Source: Microvirga sp. (GTDB lineage: Bacteria > Pseudomonadota > Alphaproteobacteria > Rhizobiales > Beijerinckiaceae). From it: 64,000 bases of DNA. The stretch spans positions 124,001 through 188,000 of the forward strand of contig NZ_JACXAB010000004.1 in the NCBI RefSeq assembly GCF_014699075.1, written 5' to 3'. Below the pieces are notes generated by a model. That model was not told the DNA's origin. It ran no database searches and saw only the letters and a list, made by a program, of their open reading frames with translations. Within the stretch, counting starts at the first letter, position 1; every line of letters starts with the position of its first letter. Shown here in pieces: positions 8,311 to 21,500 of the stretch. A program made the position numbers and the translations under genes.

Positions 8311-9539
8311 TCATTTACCCACAAGCCTCATGCCGGGGGAGGCGCCGAGTTCGATATCGGGCAGGCGCGAGAGGCCGCGCCACATGACCATGTTGCCGGG
8401 CGGCGGATCCTTGGCGCGCGTGAGAATAGCCGCCGAGCCGGGCAATCTTGGTCAGATAGTGTGCCAGCGTTAGCGCCGGTGACGACGTCTTATCTTTGAC
8501 CAGCTGATCGAGCAGGCGGATCTCGAGCGGGGTGAAGACTAGGCGTGGGGATGCTGTGGGTTCCGTCCGGTTGAGCATCGTCAGCCAGAACACCCGCCGC
8601 GCTAGGATGCAGAACAGCGCCAGCAGATTGACCCGCCGCTCGGCCGACCGGAGTTTCGCATCCTCGGCGCGGCAGCCCGATTTCAGGATCTTGTAAAGGA
8701 GCTCGATTTTTCCAGCGCAGGGCGTACCAGCCGATCTTCTCGACTGCCTCATCAACGCACGTGACGGGCAGATCGGTGATGAGGCGCCAGTGGATCGGCT
8801 GGCGGTTCTGGGGCGTCCCTCGCTCATCGGCGCGGATCACGGTGAGATCGAGAGCGGGATAGCGCTTCTGCTTGGCGGAGGGCGGCAACACATGAAGGCG
8901 CTGGTACTTGATGGTAAGGTCGGCCCGGCTGCTCTGGCCCTTGTCGCCGCGCACCGCGATCCAGTGCTCGCCTTGACCTGGCACCGCGTCCATGGCTGCG
9001 ATGATCGTCTGGGTGCCGTCATCCGCTCGCCGGTCGACAAAGCTGCGCACGAGAAAATGCGTGCCGAGTTCGTGCGCCGTGACGAACAGCTCATAGATGT
9101 CGCTCTCGCGATCGCCGATGTGGATGCACCGTGCCGGATCAGCAACCGGAGCCGATGACTGGCGCATGTTCGCGAGCCAGCGGAGGCTCTCCTTGTCCTC
9201 GATCGGCACGCGCGTCGGGTTGATATGCCGCTTGAGCTCAGTCGTGCCCTTGAAGCGGGTGCGCGTCCAGAACTTGATCGCACACAGCCCCAGCGGCAGC
9301 CCGTCCGGGGTGACGCCAAGGCTCGCGTGCATCAGAAGCCCGCAGACGGTAAAAAGCTGGCGCCGATCATAAGTGGGGCTGCGGCAGGGATACTGACCGA
9401 TCACACCGACCGGCTCGGGCCGGACACGATGATAGGTGAACTCGGTGGTGTCATGGAGGATGAGGATCGGCCCATCGGTTACGGCCACGCGACTGGCGGT
9501 TGCCGCGAAACGGATCGGCGTCGCAACCGAAAAGCTCAT
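8311..9539 (-). pseudogene. IS4-family (Tn5-type) transposase remnant, truncated and doubly frameshifted
   Basis: Reading leftward, the first frame carries typical Tn5-type transposase signatures: DGPILILHDTTEFTY with the first catalytic Asp region, CIHIGDRESDIYELF with the second, and PIHWRLITDLPV. Near 8715, in a run of five A/T pairs, it leaves frame: WKIELLYKILKSGCRAED (the YREK-type region with the catalytic Glu) continues in another frame. Near 8413 the frame breaks again; removing one T restores RAKDPPPGNMVMWRG and ends at TGA 8311-8313. The 5' end is also missing: upstream of ~9520 the sequence is unrelated and in-frame TGA occurs. The transposase is therefore dead. It separates the conflict operon from the hydrolase gene. 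Confidence 0.85.
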
Positions 9540-9795
9540 TGCAGTTCATGCCCAAAATCGCATGCTTGAGCTTGGGCATCCGAAGTCCATCCGCATCGCC
9601 TAAGAGAAATGAATAGGGTGGATAAAGTGCTTTCACCAACCCATGCAACACGGTCATATGTGACTTAACCCCCAGTACAATACGTTTGCATTGGATAGTG
9701 CCATCGGTTAGATTCGATATCTTCTTCCCGAGGGTCAGCATTCACATGAATAGCACGGTCCCCTCCAGCAAACCGTCTCAAGCGGAAAGTGGGAG

Positions 9796-11466
9796 ATGCC
9801 GAATGTGACTTCCTTCAAAGACTTCGGCCTGCACTGCATTCGCCAGCCGACCGAGGACACTGTAGTCATCTTTGTCCATGGCATTCTCTCTGACGGTGTC
9901 GGAGCCTGGGGCGAGCCGCCCTGGCCAAATTTGCTCTCCTTCGAGCCGGCGCTCAACAGCGTAGGAATATCCGTCTTCACATACCAGACCAGTTTGACGT
10001 CTCGTACATATGGCATCGCTGATATCGCCGATTACCTTCGTGAGCACTTGCGGCTGTCTAATCTCTTAAGGCTGCGGAACATCGTCTTCGTCTGCCACAG
10101 TATGGGCGGCATAGTTGTCCGGCGGTTTTTGGTCGCGAACCAAAAGGAGCTGATCGATCTTAAACCGAGAATCGGCCTGTTTCTGATCGCGTCACCTTCA
10201 CTCGGCTCGCGTGACGCTAACATGCTGTCGCTCTTGTCGTTCGCACTTCAGCATACGCAGGCTGCCGTACTTAGGTTTTCGCAAGCGAACACATCGCTTG
10301 ACGAGTTGCACAGGGATTTCAGGACGCTGCTGGCAGGCGGCCAACTTCACATGGAGGGACGAGAACTCATCGAAGATCGTCCAATTACCGTCAAACGGGG
10401 GCTCGGCCTCTGGAGGCAGGTTGTGGAGCCATTTTCGGCTTCTCAGTATTTCTACAAGCCGGGCTCGGAGCCGTTTCGGGTCCCGGGCTCCGATCACGTT
10501 ACCATTGTCAAGCCGTTGCATAGCGGCGCCATTCAGCACCTAATGTTGAAGAAGTTCATCCTTGAGTTGATTCATCCGTCCACCAACGATTCCCTCCTGC
10601 CTATCGAGGTGGAGGAGACCTCGAAGGCGTTAAGGGCCATAAAGGGCTTGCAGGAAGGTCTTGAAAAGGTTGTAAGTAAGCCCGAGGCTCTGGGAAACCT
10701 CCAGCAGGCGCTCTTCGAGACACGTCAATACGTCAAAGAACTGCGACGCGGAGTGCATCGCGACGGTGCGGCGGAACTGCGCCTTTCGCATCTTTGGAAC
10801 GACGCTGGGTACGCACTTCTAAAATTCGATCCCGAGTTAGCTTCGCTCTGTTGGCTCAAAGGACACGGCTGGGCCGATGAGCGGTTGTGGGCAGACTCGC
10901 GCTTCGCGCGTCTCCCTGTAGGACTCGACGACATGCTGCAACGCCTGCAGGAGGCGATGCGCCAGCAAGTCGATGACCTTCCGGGAATTCTGGAACAAGC
11001 ACGCAGGGCGCTCAGCGCCATGCCCGGTGTGCTCGACACCTTCGAGGAGGTGCGGCCCGCGATGGCTACTCTATTGGGCCAGCCGCCCGTGGTGAATGAT
11101 CAGCATGCAGTGACGCAGCGCATCACTGACTGGGGCAACGCTGTGGAATTCGTAGGTTTGGGTCAAACCGACAAGGTTACGATCGAGGACCTTCTCAACC
11201 TGCCAGCCGATGAGCGCCGAACGATCGAAGCGTCCCAAGAAGGCATGAACAAGCTGAAAGCCGAGTTCGAGGCAATCATCGCCCAGGGTCGGCGAACACA
11301 GCACGACGAGGAGGAATTGCTGACTATATCCTCGCAGATGGGAACGCTGTTGAAACTCGTCCTCGGAGTGATCGAGACGGCACTCGGCGGACCGCTCCAG
11401 GACCACTATGCAGCGCAGCGAAGAATTGCCGAGTACGCCGCATCCCGTGCCTCCCTTGGGACGTAG
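9796..11466 (+). CDS. Alpha/beta-hydrolase (DUF676/lipase-like) with helical C-terminal region
   Basis: The protein has 556 residues. The N-terminal ~260 form an alpha/beta-hydrolase: VIFVHGI (oxyanion region, His28-Gly29), the nucleophile elbow CHSMGG with Ser102, and a likely catalytic His234 in GSDHVTIVKP. The closest pattern is the DUF676/PGAP1/SesB-like serine esterases often used as effectors in NLR-like systems. Residues ~280-556 are helix-rich with coiled-coil character and match nothing I recognise. The start ATG at 9796 has GGAAAGTGGGAG just upstream. No signal peptide is present, so it is probably cytosolic. An IS4 remnant lies before it and an IS3 pseudogene behind it, so it has no operon partners. 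Inference: a lipase- or esterase-like toxin or effector; the substrate is unknown. Confidence 0.7.
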   Translation: MPNVTSFKDFGLHCIRQPTEDTVVIFVHGILSDGVGAWGEPPWPNLLSFEPALNSVGISVFTYQTSLTSRTYGIADIADYLREHLRLSNLLRLRNIVFVCHSMGGIVVRRFLVANQKELIDLKPRIGLFLIASPSLGSRDANMLSLLSFALQHTQAAVLRFSQANTSLDELHRDFRTLLAGGQLHMEGRELIEDRPITVKRGLGLWRQVVEPFSASQYFYKPGSEPFRVPGSDHVTIVKPLHSGAIQHLMLKKFILELIHPSTNDSLLPIEVEETSKALRAIKGLQEGLEKVVSKPEALGNLQQALFETRQYVKELRRGVHRDGAAELRLSHLWNDAGYALLKFDPELASLCWLKGHGWADERLWADSRFARLPVGLDDMLQRLQEAMRQQVDDLPGILEQARRALSAMPGVLDTFEEVRPAMATLLGQPPVVNDQHAVTQRITDWGNAVEFVGLGQTDKVTIEDLLNLPADERRTIEASQEGMNKLKAEFEAIIAQGRRTQHDEEELLTISSQMGTLLKLVLGVIETALGGPLQDHYAAQRRIAEYAASRASLGT

Positions 11467-11479
11467 CGGGTCAGAGCAG

Positions 11480-12520
11480 GAATATAGACAGACCTCCTGC
11501 TACCTTTGAGCCTGCGGTCGAGCGTGCTTAGCGGCGATGAGCGAATGGAAGATCTCCCGGTCGAGCAACTCATCCCTACGCCGCGCATCGAAGCTCTCGA
11601 TGAACCTGTTGTTCCAGGGTTTACTTGGCACAAGGTATGCCGTCTTCGCTCCTGCAGCCGTAATCGATTTTGTGATGGCTTTGGCAATGAAATGCGCGCC
11701 GAAGCACGACAAAATGTGCTGGCGCAGGATGAACAGATCCGAGAGCACATCATTTACATCATTGGCGTTGAGCTTTTGGCTCTGGCCATGTATTCATGCG
11801 TGAACACATTGTTCTCGTCCAGCATCCGGCACTTTCTCCCGTCCTGGGTGCGGTCCTCGACAAAGTCATAGCTCCCGACATGGTTCGGCCTCTCGCTCGA
11901 AGATGAATGCGCGATCCGTCAGAAAGCCACAGACACCCTCTTTTGGGTTGTTTGGGGAACTCTTAGCCCCTCCCGTCGCTCGACCCGCTCGTCGTTGACG
12001 ATACGGCCGGGGGGCGACCGAAGGAGTTGTGCGATCTTCCGGTAACCATGGCGGACGTACTGGCGGGCGAGGTCAATGATCCCGATGGTGAGCCGCTCCT
12101 CACCACTCTCTTACGTGGGACACGCTCTTGCGTCGAGCGATGCTGCCGGAGCACGCGCTGGACCCGCCGTTCGGATAGTTTCAGGTGAGATTACACATGC
12201 TCAATGCAAGCACGGCGACGGGCGGGGCTCAGACGTTTCCCGAGGCGGCTTCCTTCAGGACTTGCTTAACCCATATCCGATCAGCCACTGCGCGGGGGAG
12301 CCGAGCATGCTCCCCTTCCAGATCCCTCAGGCGCTTGACTTGATCCGATTTGAACTCGCCGAACTCGGATCACCAGCCGTAGTACGTCACCTCCGTCACG
12401 CCGACGGCCCGAACGGCATCAGATGGACTGGTCTTGTTAGACCATCATATTGACCTGACGTAACTTAGCAACAACCTCTTCGGGCTTTTGATGCTTCTTG
12501 AACAAGGGGGAAACCTCCCT
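11480..12520 (-). pseudogene. IS3-family transposase remnant (OrfA and OrfB, decayed)
   Basis: The reverse strand carries pieces of an IS3-family element in order. Near 12,260-12,500 are OrfA pieces (KKHQKPEEVVAKLRQV; VGVTEVTYYGW; QVKRLRDLEGEHARL). Near 11,960-12,150 is the OrfB start (LRQHRSTQERVP). At 11,500-11,748 is the integrase core (VLSDLFILR, AKAITKSITAAGAKTAYLVP, PWNNRFIESFDARRRDELLDREIFHSL). The pieces fall in different frames and the DDE region is interrupted, so no functional transposase can be made. The sequence runs from just after the hydrolase stop to about 50 bases before the end of the TcA gene. Confidence 0.82.
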
Positions 12521-12571
12521 TGAGCGCCAGGAAAACCTTCAGGGTGGACCAATTCAATAGGGGCGGATCAA

Positions 12572-15500
12572 TCATGTGATCCGAAAAGTTACAACCACGA
12601 TCAGATCCTTCAGCTTATTTGGAAGGGCTGTCTCCAGGGTCACAGGAACGTCTAGCTGCAGGTTGAGCGCGGAACTGGATAACAATCCTCCGAGTTCAGC
12701 CTCCGCCGGTGGGTTCAGCACGATTGACGTGCCGTCGGATTTAATCGAATAGCTCCCTGCCACTCCATCCACTCGCGCAAGCACCCGCGACGCCGAGAAA
12801 GCCACGGCCCGACCGGCGGTGAAATAGGGTAACTCGTCCGCCGTAACGGTGAACTGCGCCGATCCGGAGGATGTGAGCTGATACCAGAGATCGGGCCGGT
12901 CGCGCCGGATGTCGATTGCCATGAAAAGGCCGGTGCGACCCACCTTCAGCACCATAGTGTTCAACATCTCGCGTACGCTGTTGGCGACCATGGTCTGGAA
13001 GCTGCCACCGCCGTCGCGTGCAGTATAGCGGATGTTGAAGATGATATCTGAGATTGTGCCGTAGTCGAATGGCCGCAGTGACTGCGGCAATTCGAGTACA
13101 AATGTGCTGCACAGCCCGCTGCCCTCGAATGGGAAGTAGCGCTCATCATACACATCCGGAGAGAAGACGCCCGCGTCCGACTGGCCGGTACTTGTCGCTA
13201 TAGTCTGGATGGAGCCGACATTGTAGCGGAACCGAGGGTCGCCACTGGCGTCCTCGGCATAGGCATCGACATCCGGCGCTGCTCCCACTTTGCGGGCAGT
13301 CTCCACACGGACCCGGTTCGAGATCTGCGTGACCTTGACAGGTATTGAGCCGTAAGGGCCAGCGACGCATGGGACCGATAGGCCGAGCGAGACAATGCGG
13401 CGGAAGTAGTGCCCAGGGTGCTCCAAGTCGAACACCGCTTCCGGAAACTGAATCGTGCAGCGGCCGGATGTGCGCAGCTCAATGAGCGCCAGTGGATCCA
13501 GTCGCATGAGCGAGAGGCTCTTGGTGAGTTCGAACTCGCGCTTGTTCCTGGAGTAATACGCATTCTCCATTTTGCGAAGATCGAGGATCAGGTTCTCGGC
13601 AGCTAACAGGCCGCGTCTCGAATCGTCCCATTTGTTGGGCCGCACGAAGCTTTCCGCCAGCCCGAGTTCGAAGTTGAAGCACCGCTCGGCCGCCGCGCCC
13701 GCCGCACTGGCGAGGCGGTAGGCCTGCTTAGCTACGCCAATGAGCTGCTGGGCCTGCCACTCGAACATTTCTCGACTGGTGAACTTCGATTTATGGAACG
13801 TCTCTTCCGCAGTAGTCTGCTGTCGCCTCACACCATGGACACGCAGTTGTTCTTTGGCAATCGCATGGCGGATTTCAGCGATTCTAACTTCCAAATCAGC
13901 TCGATCCATTTCGGTCTGTGCCGATTGGGCGGAGTGATCCCAGTCAGCCTTGCGCACCTCATAGCTTCCTTGGCGCTCCAACATGGCTCCCGCCTTATCC
14001 AGCGCTGCCGCTGATGCGCCGACCGCGCCTACCACGAAATCACGCGCGCTTGAGGCAAATCCCTCTCCGCTCACCTGCACGTTGGCGGTTGGGCTGCCGC
14101 CAAAGCCAGCGGCTCCTGCCATGAATGCAGGTACGAGCGCCAGTCCGCCGGAGGCCGCGTAGCCGATGGCGACCACAGCCTGCAGGGCGAAGGAAACGCC
14201 ATAGGCCGCGGTGGCTGATATCTCCCAAGCGTTCATGTAAGGACGATTCTCGTAGAAGGTTTTGTGGTCGGTATGCAGCTGCTTAACCTTGCTCGCCGAT
14301 TGTATGGCAAGGCCGGTCGCGGTCACCTCCTGCTTCAGCGCCTCCAACTGTTCGTCAAGCAACTTGCCTTCCTGCTCTACCTTCAGCCGGAATAGCGCTT
14401 CCGTATCGCGTGAGGCGAGCGCGGCCCGCAGCGTCGCGGAAAAGCTGTTCGCGACCTCTGCCAGTTCAATAGCGTGGCGCACCATGACGCGGAACCGATA
14501 GGGCGGGCGCGGCGCGCTTAGGCCAGCGAGAAGTGCAGAGGTAGAAAGCCCGGCGGCGGCGGCCTTGATCAATTCCTCTACCGAAAGCGGTGGCGCGAAG
14601 ATCGAGAGCGAGCGCTCCACCCCTTCGATCGTGCGGCTGTTGCGTAGGTTGAACTGCCGCTCCTCAAGCGTATCCCACAATTCGTAGAGCTTTTCGCTCG
14701 GTGGAATGCAGAAATAAAGGCTTTCCAGCTTCAGCGGCGGTGGAGGCAGTTCCGCGCCGTCATGCGGTAGGACGGAAAGATCCGGCAGCATGTTCTCGAT
14801 GGAGCGAAGCGCATTGCCGAAGATGTCGAGTTCGCTGTCCAGTTGGTTTAGCGTCTCCGGCGGCGGCTCGACCGCCGGCGGCACGATCTTCGGTCGCGGT
14901 CCCAGCAACCGCTCCGCCCGAGAATAGTCGAGCGAGGCCATTACTAAGTCTTCCAACGAATCGCGGCGGAAATACTGGTCGCCGCGCCCGATATACAGAC
15001 GGGCCGTCAGGTGGACAATCGCATACTGGAACGTGACCGTCCGAGCGCGCGCCACGACATAGGGCTTGAACGGGTTGCGCCGCCAGTCGAGCACTGCGTC
15101 GGCAAGTTCCGTTTCGATTGCGCCTCCCGGGTCGCTGGCCAGCCGCTCCATAATGGAGTCGATAAGCTGTTCGCCATATTCCGACGTGTCGCGCTCGTAG
15201 AACGGTTTAGTATTCCAGAAGCGCTTTGGGGCGGGGTCGTTGGAACTGCCGCGCGGATCAAAGATGTATCGCAGCCAAGCTTCAGCCTCGTCGAATCGCT
15301 CCTCGTCGATAAGTTTGCTTGCGATCATATGCGGCGCGTGGAACGCGAGTTCCCAATTGTAAACGCCGTAAGCGCTGTCCCGTCCGAACTCCATTTCCTG
15401 AACGGGGTAAGGCTTCTGGATGAAGGGGGTAGGCGCGAAGCCCGCCGTTGGATCCTCGAACAAGAAGGACCCCTTCTCACGCTGGGTCGATCGAGCGAGG

Positions 15501-18500
15501 AGTTCCGGAATACCGCCCGCAAAGAAATGTTCTCGCAGACGGCACGACATCGGATGATAGAAGTTGCGCACCACCGTGCTGAATTGCGTACCGCGATAGA
15601 CGTCGATCTCAGCCAGGATGCGCGCGTACTCGTCATCGGCCGCGAGGCTGTTCATCACCACCTGCTTGTCAGCTGCGGTGGACGCTGCGGCGAGCTTCTG
15701 CAGATACTTGGCCGCTAGCGCGACGATGTCGATCAACAACTGCCGCACATTAGAGAATGTCTTCGACGTCTGCCGCGTGCCTGTGTGTGGGTCCAGATCA
15801 CCGTAGAAGCCCGGGATCAGGATGTAGCCGCGCTGGTTGTCCTCGAAGAAGTAGGGCATCAGTGTACCGAAGAAGAGGAAGACCCGGTCGCGGGACAAAT
15901 TCCCGATGGCACCGTTCAAGAACAGCGTGAGAAGGCGATCTATTTCCGACGCCTGGAACGGATAGGTAACCCTGAACGTGCCAGGAGTGCGACCGAAGAG
16001 TGTCTGGAATCCGGGGCTTGCCGCTGTCAGGGAGACAGCCAGTTCGTCGTCATCGTCGGCGTTCGCCTCGACGAAGCGCTGGCCGACTAGCCACGCATCC
16101 TTGAACTGCGGCAGCACCATGATCCTCGCGGAGTTACCTTGCGCAGCTTCTGGATAGCCCTTGCAGCCAGTCAGCAGGAAATAGCCGATGCGGCGCAGGC
16201 CTTCATAGTTCAAATAGAGGTCGACTGAGAAGCGCTCCGGATCGGGTGTCACGCTAAGGAAAAGCTGCTTCGTGTTGAACACCGCCGTGGTCAGCGGTGT
16301 TGTTACCACGCCGTCGGAGACGCGGCGCGGCAGCCATTTCTTGCCCGTATACTCGCTGATCGCGAGGCTGATTTCAGAGTACCTCTCGGCCTTCGGCATC
16401 TGGGTGTTCGGCGCCGGATAGGGCGGGTTCTGGTCCTCATTGCCCTTTTCTACGAAGGTCGCCCAGGCGAGATACAAGCGGTTGTTGCGGAAGAAAGCGA
16501 TGAGGTGCTCGCCGGTGATGTCGAGTTCAATCTTCGTCCATGCTGTCCATACTCGCTCCCGTTGGAACACACGATGGAAATACGTGCGAGGCTCGCCGCC
16601 CTTGGTGCAAGCAAAGACGTGCATATCTTGCTTTTTGAAGTCGTAGCAGGTGGCGAGAACATCGAGAAACGCGATCTGGTCCAATTGGTCAAGGTAGTTC
16701 TCGAATGCGGCCTCAATATTCTCCTCGTTCAGCTCGTTCTGCATCAACATGTTTTCCATGTCGGCAAAAGGTTCAGTTTTATCGTCCCGCCATTCTGGGC
16801 GAATGTAGTACTGCGCCTCCACGAAGACCTTTCGGTTCACTTCCCAGACACGATAGTTTCTCATCCAGTCCCACCAGCTCCAGTCGGGATCCCCGTCGAG
16901 ATCGGCGGTGGCTGCTGGCTCCAGCCCAGCAGTGCAGCGTTCGATGAACAGTTGCAGCGTTCCGTGTGCGTGGACGATCCGCGATGAGGGCATCTTTGGC
17001 GACCACTCGGTATCTGTCAGCAGGTAGTCGTAGACGTCAGCCTTAGAGTTGACGGCAGGATTGTTCGCCAGCACGTAGGACATCAACGCATCGCGTTTTT
17101 TGGAGCGAATCGGATCCATGATCGCCCTCAGCGCCGGCAACCAATCCGCCTCGCCATAGCGTGCGCGCAGCATGCGCCGGGCGTTCTTACGGTCCGCGTC
17201 GCCGAGCAATTCCGCCGTGTACGCGACCGCTTCCGCGATAGGTACGCCAAGCAGGTTCAGCAACTCCACGCCACGGCCGATCGCCCGCCAAGCGGCGGGC
17301 TTCTTGTAGCTCGCGACAGAGTATCCAAGCCAACTGTCGAGTTCGTCCAGCCTCGTTCTCGGCCAGTTGGACACGAGGGTGAGCGCATCGAGGAGCGACG
17401 GCTTGGTTGTCGCGCCCGATACGGTCATCGCTAGAACGTCGGTGCCGGAGATCGTATCGTTCGGACTTGCTGGCAGGGCTACCGCCGGGGTCTCAGCGAT
17501 CAGCGCGAAGCCATCCGCCAGTTCCAGCCAGCGGGGCAGCGCGATGGGCGGCACGGAGTTCTCGTATCGGACAGCGTCGAGCGGCAGCCAGCCCAGATCT
17601 CCCGCACTTTCGAGCAGGAAGGCGACAGTGGCAGGCTCCGGAGCGAACGGCGCGATCAGACCTGCCATGCAGACGGATAGGCGCAGCGCGCGGAACAGGT
17701 CTGGCGCCGTCGCGAATGTCAATGCGATCGCGGTATTGGCGATGTCGCCTTGCGTCAGCAGTTCACCGAGGTTCTTTGATACGCCGCCGACGGAAAGGTG
17801 CGCCCCGCGCCACTGCGGCTCGCGTCCGCGAAGCATATAATCGGCCGTCTCGAGCGGTAGTTGCAGAAGCCTAGCGAGCTCGCTTCGTGCGACATCGAAG
17901 CTCGCAGTGCGCAGTCCGGAGGCAGCGAGTCCGTCCAGGATGAGACGAAGATAGGTCTTGCGCGCATTTAGGTCCGCCGGTGAGGCGACGATGGCGTCAA
18001 TCGCGATCTTCACGGGTACGCCGTCGACCAGCCCGGCCAACGTCTGATCGACGGCCGTATTGGCGCGAGTTCCGGCCGCGGCATTCGGCGTCGCAAGCCT
18101 GATCATATCCACGAGGAAGACCGCCGAGGCGGCGTCGACGGTCGTCTGCGAGGAAAGCGCCGCCTCGAGGGCGGCAATCTGCTCGCTGGCGGCGAGGGCA
18201 TCGTTATAGGCGGAGACGTTCGTCGCGGCGGCCGCGATCAATCCCTCGCGGATCGTCAATAGCACCGTTTGGGCGGTCGCGTCGGGCAGATCGTAGCTTG
18301 CTATGTCATTTGCGCGCCGCGCCAGACGGTATTCAAGGTCGGCGACGCTGACGCCGATCTCCTGGATGGCCCGTGTCGCAGAAACGAACTCTCGTAGCCG
18401 TTCAGCCGATTTCAGCACATCGAACCCGAGCAGGCGTTCGATCCCGACGAGCTCCGACGCTCTCAGTCCGAGAATCCGGGCGACTTCGACGCGGCCGTAC

Positions 18501-21500
18501 AGCGCACCGAGCGCGCGGAAGGTGAGAGGTGGGTTCGCACCGAGCAGGCTCGGCTCCTCGATCCGCGCCAGAAGGATGTCGAGGTCAGCGGCCTTCACAC
18601 CGAAGGCGGTGGCGATGTCACTCTTGTAGGCGGCGAGCCTCACGCCGCTGCCGGGTGACGCCAGTTCGTCCGCCTCGTTGGCGACGATTGCTGCCACCGA
18701 CAGGTCAGGGCTGAGCGGCCCCGTGATCGCCGGCGTTTCGAACAGCTGCGCGTGTTGGGAGCGCTCCCCCTCCCAAGGGATTACGTCGAGCCAGGTGATC
18801 AGCCGCGCCGGCAGGCAGCCGAGATCGCCTGATAGTCGCATGATGATCGCCAGGGTCTTCAGCGCGCGGTCGGCGAGGTCGCCCGCGCCGAGCTTCCAGC
18901 CGAATGCGAGTCGATCGATGTCGGCGGTCGCAATGCCGGTCCTCCGCGCAAGCCGCAGGACGCGGTGCATCCTGTCGAGGATCGTGTCGTCCAGGTTGAC
19001 GATGATCTTAGCGTCCAGATTGCAGCTGTTGTCTAGGTGACGGATGAATAGGTCGACTTGCTTGCGCACATAGCTGCCGGCGATGAGCTTTTCTATGCCG
19101 TCGAATTCGAGTTCGGTCTTGCGTGTGAAGACGTCGAGTCGCTCCATCGAGTTAGCGGCTGGCGCGGCGACGCCCCAGATCGTCGGTTGCGCGGCAACCG
19201 AGGCCGTGAAAATGAGGTCGCGCTCGGTCGCCGAAAGCCCTAGGATCTCCCCGGCGATCACCATTTCGCTCGGAACCCCGCCGGCCGCCAGTGCCTCCAT
19301 CAACGTGGCGCGGTCCACGTTGGCGGCTTTCAGGAAGCCGCGCGTTTCCTCGTGGAACAAGTCGAACGGCTGTCCGAAGGCGGTCTTACCGTTCTTCAGC
19401 AACGCATAGGCGGCGGAGTTCACGTACTCCGGCGTCGCTCCGCGCTCCTCGGAGGTCCCATGTGTTTGGCGCAGCCGGCGAAGCGTCCAATTTGGCCCGG
19501 GCCCTTCGATCGCAATGGTGAAGGCCCTGTCGCGCAGCATGAACCGGCCGGAGTCGTACGGTCCGTAGACAAGCGCGTCGTCACCCACGTCGAATCCTGC
19601 GGCACGTACTGCTGCCAGGATGCCCGATGAGGCGGCGCCGGCGACGACGACCCCGGTGAAGCCGACGCCAACGTCGGGCGACACCGACTCCTCCAGAAGC
19701 TCGCACACGATATCGATATGCGGCACCTCGACGAGGGCGTTGTCGCAGTTGAGGTCAATCTCGCCGAGGTCCGGGCGGCGTGCCAGCAGCACGTCCCGCG
19801 CGGTCTTCGTGCTCGGTCCCCCCAATACGGTGTTCCTGACCAGCCGGTTGCGCAGGAACTGCCAGACGTCGGCTAGATAGGCGGCAGGACTATAGATCGA
19901 CCGGCAGTGCTCGCATGTGCAGGCGTCGGCCGCGAGACCAAGCGATTGCAGATTGGGCTGTTCCGCGACGATCTGGGCGAGATGCTTCCGGAACGTGACT
20001 GCGCTGGCCCCTTCGAGCGCGGTCGGCCAGGCGAGCGTGCGCAGGGTCGAGGCGACTGTGACGGTGGCGAAGTTGATATTCTGGGCCTGCTCGAAGACCC
20101 TACCGGCCTCGTCCGCGCTCATGCCAGCCCGCTTTATGGCGTCGGCCTTAAATCGCTCCTTGCCGGTGTCGACGATGTCGGCGGCGGACCCGTAGCCCGC
20201 CTCCAGCAGGCCTTCGGTCTTGGCGTATTCGCCGGTCAGCCGGAACACGCGCTGCAGTTTCTCCACCCCACGTAGGACATTTGGAGCAATGCTCTTTGGA
20301 TCGACGCCGGAAGCCTTGAGAAACGGCACCACCCGATGTTCGCGAAGCTCCAGCGCCGGATGCGTGTCGAAAAACTTGACGATGTCCTTGCGGTTTGACA
20401 AAGCCTTGGGGTTGCGTCGCGCCAGTTGGGCGGCAAAGGCGGTCGTAGGATACACCTTCTCGAAGCGGCGTACTATGATCGACGCATGCCTGTGCGCCAT
20501 CGCTTTTGAGATCGACGCGCCGCCAAGCCGCACTTTCGCGTCGCCCCCTGTGATGATATTGGTCCATTCGGCGCGCTGCAGCTTGGCCAGCCGTCGTATG
20601 TCCTCGGGCGTCTTCACGCCGAGGCTCTCACTCACTTCCCTGACCAAGCCGGAGTTGAAGCCCAGCAGAGCGCCGAGCTTCAGACGGGCGGCCGCCGCCG
20701 GCCGGGTCGCAGTGGAGAAGGCTCCGGCTTGGTCCAGCGCAGCGAAAATGACGTCGGGATTGTTGAGGTCGAGCGGACGCAGCAGGGCAAGCACGCTGGC
20801 TTCCTGACCGTCCTCGACGAGCTTCTCAACGAAATCGAATATCGTATGCGGCAATTCGTTCTTCACGTATTGCTGCGCGTCCTCGCGAAAGGACTGTGAT
20901 ATCCTCCAGCTCTCGCTCGCCTCTTTGGCTGTAGCGCGCGGTACCAGGAATTTGGCCGCCGCCCGCTGCACCGCCGCGACGGCCTCATTGGAGGACATCA
21001 GCGACGCTTCGTAGAGCGCCAGCCGCGTCGAGGTCGTGAAGCCGACGGGTGCCTGAATGACGTGCGTACGGTTGGGCGAGATGCCGAACAGCCCGTCCTC
21101 CCGTAAGAGCGCGTAAAAGTACTCAGGCTGAATCTCCGACTCCGCCCACAGGCGGTGCGCCACGAGGAAATGCGCTATCTTGCCGACTTCGATGCCGCTT
21201 TCGCGCGCGAGGAACACACCCTCATCCTGGTTTTCACCGATTGCGATTCCCTCGAACGCAGCGTCGCCGATGAGGGGCCGGAGTTCTCGAGCGATATCCT
21301 CGAACTCATTCGGCAGCTCACCGTCCACCACGGTGATTTTGACGTCGAAGACGGCGTCGTAAGGCGCATTCATCATCAGGTCGCGGCTGGGTGTGTAGAA
21401 CAGCGGGGCGTCCCGCTCCTTGCCGAAGATTCGAAGGCCGATGTCGGCTGAGCCCTTCTCGACGCGTGCCATCATTTCGGCGTCGTAGCGGATGCGATAC

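Noticed and set aside
9541..9795. Minus-strand frame of 96 codons upstream of the hydrolase gene (9451-9741)
   Set aside because: It runs out of frame into the IS4 remnant, has no family features and its end is an out-of-frame reading of transposase sequence.
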